32,210 nucleotides of DNA from the NCBI GenBank assembly GCA_902597215.1, contig CACJWU010000008.1, positions 1-32,210 of the forward strand, read 5' to 3'. Below the pieces are notes generated by a model that saw only the letters and a program-made list of their open reading frames with translations, did no database searches and had not been told where the DNA came from. The stretch comes from an uncultured Pelagibacteraceae bacterium (GTDB taxonomy: Bacteria > Pseudomonadota > Alphaproteobacteria > Pelagibacterales > Pelagibacteraceae). Below are positions 19,390-30,313 of this stretch, in pieces; the first letter of the stretch is position 1, and each line of letters opens with the position of its first letter. Made by a program: the position numbers and the translations under genes.

Positions 19390-20523
19390 TTAGGTTTTCC
19401 AAAATTCTTTTGCTTTTTGAAAAAATTTCTTAATACTTGGATTAGATCTTTCATTTTCAATATTTCTAAATTTCTCTAGTAATTCTTTTTGTTCTTTATT
19501 TAAAGATATAGGAACTTCTGTTTTAATTTGGACGTATAGATCTCCAAAATCACCTCTTCGCATAAAGGGCATCCCTTTACTCTTTAATCTAAATTGTTTA
19601 CCATTTTGTGTTCCTTCGGGTATCTTTATTTTTGCTTTACCTCCATCAATCGTTGGAATTTCAATAGTTTTACCTAAAGCAGCATCAGCTAAAGATATTG
19701 GGAACTCAAAAAATAAATTTACATCAGATCTTTTAAAAAGATCATGTGATTCAATATTTATAAATAAATATAAATCACCACTGGCAGCACCCCTAGTTCC
19801 AGCTTCCCCTTTTCCAGCAAGTCTTATTCTCGTTCCGTCATCAACACCCTTTGGAATTGTAACAGATATTTTTTTTGAGGCTTGTTTGTTACCTTGACCG
19901 CTACAATCTTTACATGGATTAGTGATTTCCTCCCCACTTCCTGCACACTGAGGACAAGTTTGTTGAACAGTAAAAAAACCTTGGTTGGACCTTACTCTAC
20001 CATTTCCACCACAGAACGTACATCTATCCGGAACAGATCCTGGTTTAGACCCGCTACCTTTGCAAGTTATACATTTCTCAGTCGTAGAGAATTGAATATT
20101 TTGTTTTTTTCCAGTGTAAGCTTCTTCCAAAGAAATTGAAAGATCGTATCTTAAATCTGATCCTCTGTTGTTAGAACTTCTTCTAGAGCTTTGTCTATTA
20201 CCTCCAAAATCTCCGAAGAAATCCTCAAATATATCTGAGAAATCCGAGCTATTAAAACCTCCAAAACCTCCAAACCCACCACGACCTCCTCCACCATTCT
20301 CAAAGGCTGCGTGACCAAAATTGTCATAATTTTCTTTTTTTGATTTATCTGAAAGCACTCCGTATGCTTCACTGGCTTCTTTAAATTTATCCTCAGCAAC
20401 TTTGTCTCCGGGATTTTTATCAGGATGATATTTAACTGCTAATTTTCTGTAAGCTGATTTTAATTCTTGTGGGGATGCACTTTTTTGAACACCAAGGACA
20501 TCATAATAATCTCTTTTAGCCAT
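19390..20523 (-). CDS. dnaJ: Chaperone DnaJ
   Basis: J-domain with HPD, G/F-rich linker, four CxxCxGxG zinc-finger repeats. Confidence 0.99.
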   Translation of the reverse strand: MAKRDYYDVLGVQKSASPQELKSAYRKLAVKYHPDKNPGDKVAEDKFKEASEAYGVLSDKSKKENYDNFGHAAFENGGGGRGGFGGFGGFNSSDFSDIFEDFFGDFGGNRQSSRRSSNNRGSDLRYDLSISLEEAYTGKKQNIQFSTTEKCITCKGSGSKPGSVPDRCTFCGGNGRVRSNQGFFTVQQTCPQCAGSGEEITNPCKDCSGQGNKQASKKISVTIPKGVDDGTRIRLAGKGEAGTRGAASGDLYLFINIESHDLFKRSDVNLFFEFPISLADAALGKTIEIPTIDGGKAKIKIPEGTQNGKQFRLKSKGMPFMRRGDFGDLYVQIKTEVPISLNKEQKELLEKFRNIENERSNPSIKKFFQKAKEFWKT

Positions 20524-20550
20524 TTGTTAACCTGAACAGATAGATGTCAG

Positions 20551-22476
20551 TTAAGCGCTTTTTTCTTTATTTTCGTCTTTTACTTCTTCAAAATCCGCAT
20601 CAACAACATTATCATCTTTTTTTCCTTTATCATCTTTACCATCGTCTTTATTAGATTCTGGTTTAGTATTTTGTTGCGATTTATATATTGCTTCACCAAG
20701 CTTCATAGATGCTTGAACTAAAGACTCAGTTTTTTTCTTAATCTCGTCGATATTTTCACTTTTAAGAGTTTCCTTTAGTGCTGATAAGGAGTCTTCAATT
20801 GCTTTTTTCTCAGCATCTGAAATTCTTGATCCATGTTCTTTTAAGTTTTTTTCAGTTGAATGTATTAAGGTATCAGCTTGGTTTCTTACATCTACAGACT
20901 CCCTTTTTTTCTTATCAGCCTCTTTGTTGGCCTCGGCATCTTTAACCATCTTCTGAATTTCTTCATCGCTTAATCCACCAGATGCTTGAATTTGGATCTT
21001 TTGCTCTTTCCCAGTACCTTTATCTTTAGCGGAAACATTAACAATTCCATTAGCATCAATATCAAATGTCACCTCAATTTGAGGAACTCCTCTAGGTGCT
21101 GGTGCAATACCAACTAATTCGAAGTTGCCTAGAAGCTTATTATCTGTTGCCATTTCTCTTTCACCCTGAAGAACTCTTATAGAAACAGCAGGTTGATTAT
21201 CTTCAGCCGTAGAGAAAACCTGACTTTTTTTGGTAGGTATTGTTGTATTTTTATCAATTAATTTTGTGGATACTCCACCTAATGTTTCAATTCCTAATGA
21301 TAAAGGTGTTACATCTAATAAAAGCACATCTTTAACATCACCTTGTAATACACCCGCCTGTATTGCAGCCCCCATTGCAACAACTTCATCAGGATTTACA
21401 CTTTTGTTTGGATCTTTTCCAAAAAAATTTTTAACTTCTTCAATTACTTTTGGCATTCTAGTCATGCCTCCAACCATAACTACTTCATCAATTTCACTTG
21501 CACTTATTCCTGCATCCTTTAGTGCAGTTTTACAAGGTGGCATTGTTTTTGTAATCAAATCTTCTACTAGAGCTTCAAGTTTAGCCCTTGTCATTTTTAA
21601 ATTTATATGTTTTGGACCAGTTTTATCAGCAGTTATAAAAGGCAAGTTTATATCTGTTTGTTCAGCTGCTGACAGTTCAATTTTTGCTTTCTCTGCAGCC
21701 TCTTTTAATCTTTGTAAAGCTAATTTATCTGACTTTAAATTAATACCAGTATCTTTTTTGAACTCTGAAATTAAATATTCAACAATTGCATTATCAAAAT
21801 CTTCTCCACCTAAAAATGTATCTCCATTGGTAGATTTAACCTCAAATACACCATCACCTAATTCAAGAATTGAAACATCGAAAGTACCACCACCCAAATC
21901 ATAAACAGCAATCTTTTTGTTTTGTTTTTTATCTAAACCATATGCTAGAGAAGCTGCTGTTGGCTCATTTATAATTCTTAAAACTTCAAGACCTGCAATT
22001 TTTCCAGCATCTTTTGTTGCTTGTCTCTGTGCATCATTAAAGTAGGCAGGAACAGTAATTACAGCTTTGGTAACAGCCTGACCTAAATATTTTTCTGCAG
22101 TCTCTTTCATTTTTTGAAGAATAAATGCAGAAATTTGAGAAGGAGAATATTTTTGTCCTTTTGTTTCAATCCATGCATCACCTTTTTCAGAATTTACAAT
22201 CTTAAAAGGAGCGGCTTCGATATCTTTTTTAACAGTGGGATCTTCAAAATTTCTTCCAATCAGTCTTTTGACAGCAAAAATTGTATTTTCAGGATTTGTT
22301 ACTGCCTGTCTTTTAGCTGGTTGGCCAATTAACTTCTCGTTTTCATCTGCAAACGCTACAACCGATGGAGTAGTTCTCGCACCTTCTGCATTTTCTAGAA
22401 CCTTAGCTTGTGTTCCCTCCATTATGGCAACACATGAATTTGTTGTTCCCAGATCTATTCCAATAATCTTACTCAT
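20551..22476 (-). CDS. dnaK: Chaperone DnaK
   Basis: [47 protein letters not shown]-terminal [12 protein letters not shown]. Confidence 0.99.
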   Translation of the reverse strand: MSKIIGIDLGTTNSCVAIMEGTQAKVLENAEGARTTPSVVAFADENEKLIGQPAKRQAVTNPENTIFAVKRLIGRNFEDPTVKKDIEAAPFKIVNSEKGDAWIETKGQKYSPSQISAFILQKMKETAEKYLGQAVTKAVITVPAYFNDAQRQATKDAGKIAGLEVLRIINEPTAASLAYGLDKKQNKKIAVYDLGGGTFDVSILELGDGVFEVKSTNGDTFLGGEDFDNAIVEYLISEFKKDTGINLKSDKLALQRLKEAAEKAKIELSAAEQTDINLPFITADKTGPKHINLKMTRAKLEALVEDLITKTMPPCKTALKDAGISASEIDEVVMVGGMTRMPKVIEEVKNFFGKDPNKSVNPDEVVAMGAAIQAGVLQGDVKDVLLLDVTPLSLGIETLGGVSTKLIDKNTTIPTKKSQVFSTAEDNQPAVSIRVLQGEREMATDNKLLGNFELVGIAPAPRGVPQIEVTFDIDANGIVNVSAKDKGTGKEQKIQIQASGGLSDEEIQKMVKDAEANKEADKKKRESVDVRNQADTLIHSTEKNLKEHGSRISDAEKKAIEDSLSALKETLKSENIDEIKKKTESLVQASMKLGEAIYKSQQNTKPESNKDDGKDDKGKKDDNVVDADFEEVKDENKEKSA

Positions 22477-22499
22477 AATATTTATATCTCTACAGCGTC

Positions 22500-22529
22500 A
22501 TATAGTGCTTAAATGTGAAACTACAAGTT
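22500..22529 (-). promoter_or_regulatory. Candidate RpoH (sigma-32) promoter upstream of dnaK
   Basis: On the minus strand: AACTTGTA-N14-CACTATAT, resembling CNCTTGAA-N13..15-CCCCATNT; about 24 bp before the dnaK ATG. Confidence 0.45.
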
Positions 22530-22539
22530 GATCTCATAA

Positions 22540-23193
22540 CTATTTATTATCCGAATTTCCCGTGTTTTCATCAGTTTTTTCATCTTTTTTTACGACTTTC
22601 TTCGACACTCCTACTAATGAAGGTCTAAGAAGCCTTTCTTTTATTGTAAAACCTTTCTGTATTTCCTGAATGATTGTTCCAGGTTCTCTTGTGTTATCTT
22701 CGATTTCCATCATTGCTTGATGCAAATTTGGATCTAATTTTTTATTTAGGCTATCTATAGGTTTAATATTATTTTTTTCAAATATTGAGATTAAATCTTT
22801 TTTAATAATATCTAAATGCTCCAAAATTTTTTTTAATCCCTCAGTTTCTTTAAGTTTGTCATCATTTTCTAAAACATGTTTGGATCTATCTAAATTATCA
22901 ATTAAATTAAGTGCTTCTTTTGCAAAACTATATCCGCCATACTCAAAAGCATCTTCTTTTTCTTTTTCAAACCTTCTCCTTTGATTTTCCATCTCAGCGA
23001 AAGTTCTTGTTAATTTGTCCTCGAGTTCGGCAATTTTTTCCTCTGGAGTTATTTTATTAATTTTCTCATCTAATTTTCCGTCTTGTTTATCTTCATTTAT
23101 GTTAGTTAAATCTTCATCATTTTTATTCGCCTCTTTATCAGAAGTCTGATTTTGATTATCATAGCTTTCTTTTTTGTTTTCTTCTTTTTCCAT
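22540..23193 (-). CDS. grpE: Nucleotide exchange factor GrpE
   Basis: AEMENQRRRFEKEKEDAFEYGGYSFAKEALNLIDNLDR, LDPNLHQAMMEIED, GFTIKERLLRPSLVGVSKK. Confidence 0.97.
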   Translation of the reverse strand: MEKEENKKESYDNQNQTSDKEANKNDEDLTNINEDKQDGKLDEKINKITPEEKIAELEDKLTRTFAEMENQRRRFEKEKEDAFEYGGYSFAKEALNLIDNLDRSKHVLENDDKLKETEGLKKILEHLDIIKKDLISIFEKNNIKPIDSLNKKLDPNLHQAMMEIEDNTREPGTIIQEIQKGFTIKERLLRPSLVGVSKKVVKKDEKTDENTGNSDNK

Positions 23194-23229
23194 ATCTTCT
23201 TATATGGTAAGAATTTTGATAATTTCTAG

Positions 23230-23832
23230 ATGGTTACAAAAAAAATTAATAAATTACTTATTGGCACCAATAATAAGGGTAAACTACGAGAAATAAAGAA
23301 TTTACTACCAAAAAACATTAAAATTTATTCTACTGAAAATTTTAATCTAAAAAGTCCGATAGAGAATGGAAAAACATTTGAAGAAAATTCTCTAATAAAA
23401 TCAAAATATTTTTCAAAAAAAACACATCTTGTCTGTTTAGCTGATGACTCTGGTTTAGAGATAGATTGTTTAGATAAAAAACCTGGTATTTACTCAGCTA
23501 GGTGGGGTGGAAAAGATGGCAATTTTAGTAAAGCAATAAGAAAAGTTTATAGAGAACTAAATAAAAAAGATAAAAATTGGAAAAATAAAAAGATTCATGC
23601 AAGATTTATTTGTGCTTTATCGATTTCATATTTAGATAAAAAAATTGCGTGTGTAGTTGGAAAAGTTGAGGGTCACATATCACATCAAGCAAGAGGAACA
23701 AGTGGATTTGGATATGACCCAATTTTTATTCCATTAAAAAATAAAAAAACTTTTGGAGAAATGAAACCTTCACAAAAATATAATTTAGATCATAGATATA
23801 AAGCTTTTAAAAAAATTAAAAAATTTTTTTAA
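23230..23832 (+). CDS. rdgB: dITP/XTP pyrophosphatase (RdgB/HAM1)
   Basis: LLIGTNNKGKLREIKNLLP, LADDSGLEIDCLDKKPGIYSARWGG, GTSGFGYDPIFIP. Confidence 0.96.
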   Translation: MVTKKINKLLIGTNNKGKLREIKNLLPKNIKIYSTENFNLKSPIENGKTFEENSLIKSKYFSKKTHLVCLADDSGLEIDCLDKKPGIYSARWGGKDGNFSKAIRKVYRELNKKDKNWKNKKIHARFICALSISYLDKKIACVVGKVEGHISHQARGTSGFGYDPIFIPLKNKKTFGEMKPSQKYNLDHRYKAFKKIKKFF

Positions 23833-24970
23833 ACTTTCCATCGTCTAATTCATAAAAATTTAATCTGTGATAGATTTTATTATTAAATATGTCAAAAATT
23901 CCAATTTTGCCTTTAAAGGAGTTTTTTTTTTTAAAAATTTTATCAACTTCATCCATTTCATTTTTCAATGATAAATAATAAATTAAACCTACGAGATCAT
24001 AACTTAGTAAAGCCAAATGATTTGGATTTTTTTTATATTCTTCATTAAATTTTTTTTTAAAATCATTTAAATTTTTTTTATTTATCGATGGATAATAAAG
24101 TGGTTGAAATGATATTTCATTTACTAAGCTTTTATCAAACCATTGATTAAAGGTTATGAAATATTTTTTTTCTGGAGAAACGTCTGTGTAAATTAAAGAT
24201 GTTATTACACTTTTTAAACTTTCATCAAAATCTGAAATTATTACTGAGTCAAATTTGACTTTTCCAATAGTGTATTTTTTGTTCAACTTTTCTAACTGTT
24301 TTTCTTTGTCTATCAAGTCAGAATTTTCTACTCTTTTGATTTCGTCTGCTAAATTTTGTTTTCTTATTTTGTAATTGGTTATTTTTTCTATTTGTTGTGT
24401 AAGTTTTGTAGGTTCAATTTCATAATAGTGTATTTTGGAAATTTTTATTTTAGATTTATCTATTGCTCTTTTGACCTCTTTTTCATAATCAACTTTAGGT
24501 ATTAAAAAAATTGTTTTTTCTAATTCATTAAGATGAATAAATTTTTTTATTGCATTAATTTGTGATGTTGCGTTGACTCCACTGCTAATTACATTTTTAG
24601 GTAAGTTTACAGTTTTGTTTGTTAATGAGAGAAAAGTAATATTTTCAATTTTTTCGAGATGAGTTAAGCTGTTATAAAAAACAGGTCCGATAACAATTTT
24701 TATTCCTAAGTTTGAAAATTCTGAAGCAGAGATGAGTGCTTGTGATGGATTGCTCGCAGTGTCTTTCGGATAAATTTCAATTTTTTTTGTTTTTATGTCT
24801 TTTAATGCAAGTTTAGTTGCTTTGATTATTAATTCTCCTATTTCTTTATTTTCCCCAGTTAATGGTACTAAGATACCAATTTTGATTTTATCTACTTCCG
24901 AACTTGCATTTGAAAATGTTGATAAAAAAATTACAAAAATAAAAATAAATTTTTTAAAATTTTTTTTCAT
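23816..24970 (-). CDS. Penicillin-binding protein activator / LppC-LpoA-like periplasmic-binding-fold protein
   Basis: N-terminal signal peptide, IGILVPLTGENKEIGELIIKATKLAL, IVIGPVFYNSL; divergent neighbour of rsmI. Confidence 0.78.
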   Translation of the reverse strand: MKKNFKKFIFIFVIFLSTFSNASSEVDKIKIGILVPLTGENKEIGELIIKATKLALKDIKTKKIEIYPKDTASNPSQALISASEFSNLGIKIVIGPVFYNSLTHLEKIENITFLSLTNKTVNLPKNVISSGVNATSQINAIKKFIHLNELEKTIFLIPKVDYEKEVKRAIDKSKIKISKIHYYEIEPTKLTQQIEKITNYKIRKQNLADEIKRVENSDLIDKEKQLEKLNKKYTIGKVKFDSVIISDFDESLKSVITSLIYTDVSPEKKYFITFNQWFDKSLVNEISFQPLYYPSINKKNLNDFKKKFNEEYKKNPNHLALLSYDLVGLIYYLSLKNEMDEVDKIFKKKNSFKGKIGIFDIFNNKIYHRLNFYELDDGKFKKIF

Positions 24971-25002
24971 TATAATGATATTATATATTTTAAATTAATA
25001 TT

Positions 25003-25866
25003 ATGGTTATAAATTATAAATTCGACAACAAAGAAACTAAAAAAGGGCTATATTTAGTATCAACTCCAATTGGAAATTTAAGTGATATTACATTAAGAGC
25101 CATAGAAATTCTAAAAAAATCTGATTACATCCTTTGTGAAGACACTAGGATTTCTAAAAAGTTATTTAATAGGTATGAAATAAAACCTAAGTTAATTTCC
25201 AATCATAAATTTAATGAAACAAAAAATTTAAAAAATATCATAAAACTTTTACTAAATGGCTCAATTATATCGTTAGTTTCTGACGCTGGAACCCCAGGTA
25301 TTTCAGATCCTGGTGCAATTCTGATTAAAGAATGTGTAAAAAAAAATATAAATATAATTCCGGTACCTGGTCCTTCAGCGCTTACAACAGTTTTATCAAT
25401 TAGTGGGTTTTCTGAAAAATTTTTTTTTTACGGTTTTTTTCCAGAGAAAAAAAAAGATCTTATTACTGATCTTCAAATTTTATCCAACTTAAACTCTTCT
25501 TTAGTCTTTTTCATTTCTTCAAAAAAAATTAATAAAATAATTCCATTAATTAAAGATAATTTTTCTGGTAGAAAAATTTTGATAGGTAGAGAAATGACTA
25601 AATTTTTTGAGGAGTTTATAAGATCTGAAATTGATAAATTAGATACATTTGATAAAGAATTAAAAGGAGAATTAACTGTAGTTATTTCAGAAAGAGATAA
25701 CACTAAAAAGAGTTCTCAAATATTAGGTGAATCAGATAAAGTAAATATAAAAAAAATGCTCAAAAAATTTAGTATAAAAGAAATAGTAAAGTTTATGAGT
25801 GATAATAGAAAAATTTCAAAGAAAATAATTTATGATTACTGTCTTAAAATTAAAAATAAAAAATAA
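25003..25866 (+). CDS. rsmI: 16S rRNA C1402 ribose 2'-O-methyltransferase RsmI
   Basis: GLYLVSTPIGNLSDITLRAIEIL, LCEDTRISKKL, SLVSDAGTPGISDPG, PVPGPSALTTVLSISGF. Confidence 0.97.
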   Translation: MVINYKFDNKETKKGLYLVSTPIGNLSDITLRAIEILKKSDYILCEDTRISKKLFNRYEIKPKLISNHKFNETKNLKNIIKLLLNGSIISLVSDAGTPGISDPGAILIKECVKKNINIIPVPGPSALTTVLSISGFSEKFFFYGFFPEKKKDLITDLQILSNLNSSLVFFISSKKINKIIPLIKDNFSGRKILIGREMTKFFEEFIRSEIDKLDTFDKELKGELTVVISERDNTKKSSQILGESDKVNIKKMLKKFSIKEIVKFMSDNRKISKKIIYDYCLKIKNKK

Positions 25867-26449
25867 CTTATTATTTATTATTTTAATTTCTTTTATTTTA
25901 TCTAGTTGTGTTGGGGTATCTTCAAAAGGAATTTTTGGCACTGGAGTTAGTATAGCTACTGATCCAAGAACAATAGGAACACAGATAGATGACTCAATAA
26001 TGCAAAAGAATTTAAGCGCGAGAATATTATTAATGGACAAAGACTATTTTCTTGCTGTTAAAACAAAAGTTTTAGACGGAAGAATATTTTTAACTGGAAC
26101 TGTTGATAATCCAGAGGAAAAATTAAAATTGACAAAATTAGCTTGGGAAACTCAAGGTGTGAGATCAGTAAGAAATGATATTAAAATCAAAGAAGATTTT
26201 AATTTTAAACAATCTGCTAAAGATGTTTTAATTACATCTCAACTAACAACAGCCTTAATTTTAAATAAGGAAATTAAAGCAACAAATTATCAAATTGATA
26301 CCTATAAAAAGAAAATTTACATATATGGTATTGCGCTAACATCTGAGGAAAAGGATTTAGTTTTAAAAGAAGCTAGAGAAATCCTAGATGTTCAGGATGT
26401 TATTGCAAGTATATTGTTAGTAGATAACTTAAGAATTCAAAAAAATTAA
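25832..26449 (+). CDS. BON-domain lipoprotein (DolP/YraP-like)
   Basis: Lipobox FILSSCVGV; two BON-like repeats (VKTKVLDGRIFLTGTVDNPEEKLKLTKLAWETQGVRSVRNDI; TYKKKIYIYGIALTSEEKDLVLKEAREILDVQDV). Confidence 0.87.
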   Translation: MITVLKLKIKNNLLFIILISFILSSCVGVSSKGIFGTGVSIATDPRTIGTQIDDSIMQKNLSARILLMDKDYFLAVKTKVLDGRIFLTGTVDNPEEKLKLTKLAWETQGVRSVRNDIKIKEDFNFKQSAKDVLITSQLTTALILNKEIKATNYQIDTYKKKIYIYGIALTSEEKDLVLKEAREILDVQDVIASILLVDNLRIQKN

Positions 26450-28731
26450 TTTTTTTTATAATCAATTACATCTGCTGAATAAGCAGCGATGGATGCTAAG
26501 TTTATAATTTCTGATGTTGAGCTTCTTAAAGGCGCAATTTCTATTGGTTGTCCTAACCCAATAAGTAATGGTCCTATTACTTTTGCTCTACTCATTGATT
26601 TTATCATTTTATATGAAATAGCTGCACTGTGTTGACTTGGCATTATTAAGACGTTTGAATTTCCTACAATTTCGGAAAATGGGTAAAGTTCTTTATAAAC
26701 ATCTTCTAAAGCAACGTCTGGCTGCATTTCTCCATCAAATTTAAAGTCAACTTTATTATTTTTTAAAATTTTTACTGCGTCGCTTAGTCTTTTAGTTCTA
26801 TCAGTTGCCGGTTCACCAAATGTTGAGTGTGATAAAAATGCTATCTTAGGATCAAATCCAAATAGTCTTACAACTCTTGCAGCTGATTTTGCCATTTCAG
26901 CTAACTGGTTTGCATCTGGGTATTCTATTACAGAGGTATCACATAAAAATATTGTTTTACCTCTATTAACAATTAAATTTAAACCAAACATTATTTCTCC
27001 GGGTCTTGGATCAACTACTTTGATAATTTTTTCTAATGATGATGAATATCTTCGGGTGTTACCAGTTACCATAGCGTCTGCATCTTCACATGCAACCATG
27101 CAAGACGCCCATATAACTCTATCATTTCTGACCAATCTGTCACAATCCCACTCTAACATTCCTTTTTCTCTTTGAAGTTTTTTAAACAAATATTTTACAT
27201 ATTTTTCTCTTTTGATTTTATCTTTAGAATTAACAATTTCGATATCAAAATTTTCGTTATAACCAATTTTTTTAATCTGATTTTTTATTAACTCTTCTTT
27301 ACCTACTAAAATTGGTACTCCTAATTTTGAATTTTTAAAAGCTATGGCAGCTTTAAGTGTATTTTCATCTTCACCGTCTGCAAAAACTACTTTTTTTTGT
27401 TTTTTCTTAATATAAGAATTTACACCCTGCAAAATTGTTACGGTTGGGTCTAATCTTTGTTTTAATTGATCTCTATAAATTTCAAAATTATCTATCTTAA
27501 TTCTTGCCACACCAGTATCCATTGCTGCTTTTGCAACCGCTGCAGGAATAACACTTATTAATCTTGGATCAAATGTAGAGGGAATAATGTAATCTTTACC
27601 ATAATGCGGTCTTTCCCCACCCATTGCAGCAACAACTTCATCAGGTACATCCTCTTTAGCCAACTTTGCAATAGCATGTGCTGCAGCAATCTTCATTTCT
27701 TCATTAATTGTTTTGGCCCTTATATCCAGAGCACCTCTAAAAATATATGGAAATCCTATTAGATTATTTACTTGATTTGGGTAATCAGATCTCCCAGTTG
27801 CAACTATTGCATCATCTCTGACCTCTTCAACTTCTTCAGGAGTGATCTCAGGATCTGGATTTGCACAAGCAAATATTATTGGATCTTTTGCCATTTTTTT
27901 TACCATGTCCTTAGTTAGAGCGCCTTTTGCAGATAGACCTAAAAATACATCAGCATTTTTAATTGCATCATTAAGAGTTCTGTCTTTTGTCTCAATTGCA
28001 TGAGCAGATTTCCACTGATTTAAATTGTCTCTTCCTCTGAATATAACTCCTTTTCTGTCAACCATTGTAATATTTTTTTGGGGAACACCACTTTTTTTGA
28101 ATAAATTTGCACATGCCATGGCTGATGCCCCAGCACCATTAACCACAATTTTAATTTTTTCTATTGATTTTTTGCAAATATCTAAAGCATTAATTAATGC
28201 AGCGGTTGTAATAATAGCTGTACCATGTTGATCATCGTGAAATACTGGAATATCTAATATCTCCTTAAGTCTTTCTTCAATAACAAAACAATCTGGGGCA
28301 GCGATATCTTCGAGATTTATACCACCAAAACTTGGTGCAAAATTTTTAATACTATTAATTATTTCATTTGGATCAGCAGAGTCTATTTCAAGATCTATAG
28401 AGTCGATATCTGCAAATCTTTTAAATAAAACAGCCTTTCCTTCCATTACTGGTTTTGAAGCTAAAGCACCTAAATTTCCCATACCTAAAATTGCCGATCC
28501 ATTACTTATAACTGCAACTAAATTTCCTTTACTTGTATAATCAAATGCTGCCTCTGGATTTTTACTGATTGCTTTTACTGGAGCAGCTACACCTGGAGAA
28601 TATGCTAGAGCAAGATCTCTTTTTGTGGTCATGTTTTTAGAAGAAGAAATTTCAATCTTGCCAGGTTTTTTATGACTATGAAATTCTAATGCTTCTTTAT
28701 CAGTATAATGATCAACTTTTGTTTTTTTCAT
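26446..28731 (-). CDS. maeB: NADP-dependent malic enzyme with C-terminal phosphotransacetylase-like domain
   Basis: LALAYSPGVAAPV, FHDDQHGTAIITTAAL, then a C-terminal PTA-like domain (KKKQKKVVFADGEDENTLKAA...PLLIGLGQPIEI). Confidence 0.95.
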   Translation of the reverse strand: MKKTKVDHYTDKEALEFHSHKKPGKIEISSSKNMTTKRDLALAYSPGVAAPVKAISKNPEAAFDYTSKGNLVAVISNGSAILGMGNLGALASKPVMEGKAVLFKRFADIDSIDLEIDSADPNEIINSIKNFAPSFGGINLEDIAAPDCFVIEERLKEILDIPVFHDDQHGTAIITTAALINALDICKKSIEKIKIVVNGAGASAMACANLFKKSGVPQKNITMVDRKGVIFRGRDNLNQWKSAHAIETKDRTLNDAIKNADVFLGLSAKGALTKDMVKKMAKDPIIFACANPDPEITPEEVEEVRDDAIVATGRSDYPNQVNNLIGFPYIFRGALDIRAKTINEEMKIAAAHAIAKLAKEDVPDEVVAAMGGERPHYGKDYIIPSTFDPRLISVIPAAVAKAAMDTGVARIKIDNFEIYRDQLKQRLDPTVTILQGVNSYIKKKQKKVVFADGEDENTLKAAIAFKNSKLGVPILVGKEELIKNQIKKIGYNENFDIEIVNSKDKIKREKYVKYLFKKLQREKGMLEWDCDRLVRNDRVIWASCMVACEDADAMVTGNTRRYSSSLEKIIKVVDPRPGEIMFGLNLIVNRGKTIFLCDTSVIEYPDANQLAEMAKSAARVVRLFGFDPKIAFLSHSTFGEPATDRTKRLSDAVKILKNNKVDFKFDGEMQPDVALEDVYKELYPFSEIVGNSNVLIMPSQHSAAISYKMIKSMSRAKVIGPLLIGLGQPIEIAPLRSSTSEIINLASIAAYSADVIDYKKN

Positions 28732-28781
28732 TTATATTAATTAGGTGTACAAATGGGGTAAAATTAAGACTAATATGATTT

Positions 28782-30311
28782 ATGAATTTAATTAAGTCAA
28801 CAGGGACTTTTGGATTTTATACTATAATCAGCAGATTACTTGGTTATTTTAGGGATATCTTAATTGCCATATTCTTAGGTACAAGTTTTGTTGCTGATGC
28901 ATTCTTTGTGGCATTTAGAATTCCAAATACTTTTAGAAGATTATTTGCCGAAGGAACTTTTAATGCTGCTTTTGTTCCCAGTTATACTTCTGAGCTTATA
29001 AAAGGGAAAACAAAATCAAAAAAGTTTGCAGATCAAATTTTTAATCTTTTATTCATTGGTTTGTTTTTTTTGGTATTGGTAATAGAGATTTTTATGCCAA
29101 TATTTGTAAGTTTAATTGCCCCCGGTTTTATTACAGATGCAGAGAAATTAGAATTGGCAATATCTTTAACTAGAATAACATTTCCATTTTTAATGTTTGT
29201 ATGTTTGGCATCTTTTTTTGCTGCAATATTAAATTCACATAATAAATTTGCAGCTGCTTCAGCTGCACCAATTATTTTAAATTTGATATTAATAGGAATA
29301 TTATTTTTTGGAAAATTATTAGATGATCAAATTGTTTATTATCTTTCCTATGGTGTTTCTATAGCAGGTTTTTTGCAAATTATTTTTTTATATAAATTTG
29401 TAAATAAATTCTATTCATTTAAGCTAAATTTTGATTTAAAAATAACAAAACCTGTAAAAATTTTTTTTAAAAAACTTCTTCCTAGTATTTTTTCGTCTGG
29501 AGTAACTCAAATTAATATACTGGTCGGAACTATAATTGCATCATTTCAAGCTAGTGCAGTTTCCTATCTCTATTATGCAGATAGAATTTATCAAATAAAT
29601 TTAGCTATAGCAGGAATTGCTATTGGAGTTGTAGTTTTACCTCAATTGTCAAAATATGTTCAACAGAATAAAAAGAAGAAAATTTTTTTAATTCAAAATA
29701 AAGCTTTAGAACTCAGTATGTTTTTAAGTATCCCTGCCACTATAGCTTTAATGATTGGCTCAAACGAAATTGTTTCAGCTTTATTTGGTTATGGATCCTT
29801 TGACGAAGTTTCAGTAAAAAATTCTGCTAAAGCATTATATTTTTTCTCTCTTGGACTTCCTGCATTTGCATTAATAAAAGTTTTTTCAAGTTTTTTCTTT
29901 GCTAATCATAATACTAAGACCCCTTTTTATATTTCTTTAATATCTGTAATTTTAAATATAATTATCAGTCTTTATTATTTTAGAGATATTGGATTCATAA
30001 TAATTCCAATAGCAACATCTATTTCATCTTGGTTTAACTCTATAGTTTTATTTATGTGTTTAAGTAACGAAAAATTATTTTCTTTTAATAGAATTTTTAT
30101 CAAAAATTTTTTAAAAATTATCTTTGCATCAATTTTAATGGGATTTATTTTTAAATATTTTATCTCTATTTTTGGTAATCAATTAATCTATGATTACAAA
30201 TTTAAATTATTTTACTTAATTTTAGTTGTAATATTTGCTCTAATTTCTTATTTGTTCATATCATTTTTCATCAAAGCTTTTAATTCTAAAGATCTTAAAT
30301 TAAAGTATTAG
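28782..30311 (+). CDS. murJ: Lipid II flippase MurJ
   Basis: [61 protein letters not shown]; multi-spanning. Confidence 0.96.
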   Translation: MNLIKSTGTFGFYTIISRLLGYFRDILIAIFLGTSFVADAFFVAFRIPNTFRRLFAEGTFNAAFVPSYTSELIKGKTKSKKFADQIFNLLFIGLFFLVLVIEIFMPIFVSLIAPGFITDAEKLELAISLTRITFPFLMFVCLASFFAAILNSHNKFAAASAAPIILNLILIGILFFGKLLDDQIVYYLSYGVSIAGFLQIIFLYKFVNKFYSFKLNFDLKITKPVKIFFKKLLPSIFSSGVTQINILVGTIIASFQASAVSYLYYADRIYQINLAIAGIAIGVVVLPQLSKYVQQNKKKKIFLIQNKALELSMFLSIPATIALMIGSNEIVSALFGYGSFDEVSVKNSAKALYFFSLGLPAFALIKVFSSFFFANHNTKTPFYISLISVILNIIISLYYFRDIGFIIIPIATSISSWFNSIVLFMCLSNEKLFSFNRIFIKNFLKIIFASILMGFIFKYFISIFGNQLIYDYKFKLFYLILVVIFALISYLFISFFIKAFNSKDLKLKY

Positions 30312-30313
30312 TT

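Noticed and set aside
20151-20399. 82-aa ORF inside dnaJ
   Set aside because: Frame-shifted reading of the G/F-rich linker of dnaJ.
21230-21904. 224-aa plus-strand ORF antisense to dnaK
   Set aside because: Long antisense ORFs opposite conserved dnaK codons are a known artefact; the protein has no recognisable domain, and dnaK is intact on the other strand.
22510-22522. GTGAAACT resembling half of parS
   Set aside because: Only a half-site; the other arm is not palindromic.
25420-25429. Poly-T run in rsmI as a phase-variation tract
   Set aside because: Encodes conserved Phe codons and is one of many A/T runs in this AT-rich DNA; no surface-antigen context.
26446-28731. Malic enzyme-phosphotransacetylase fusion as a novel architecture
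   Set aside because: This is the well-known MaeB domain organisation.
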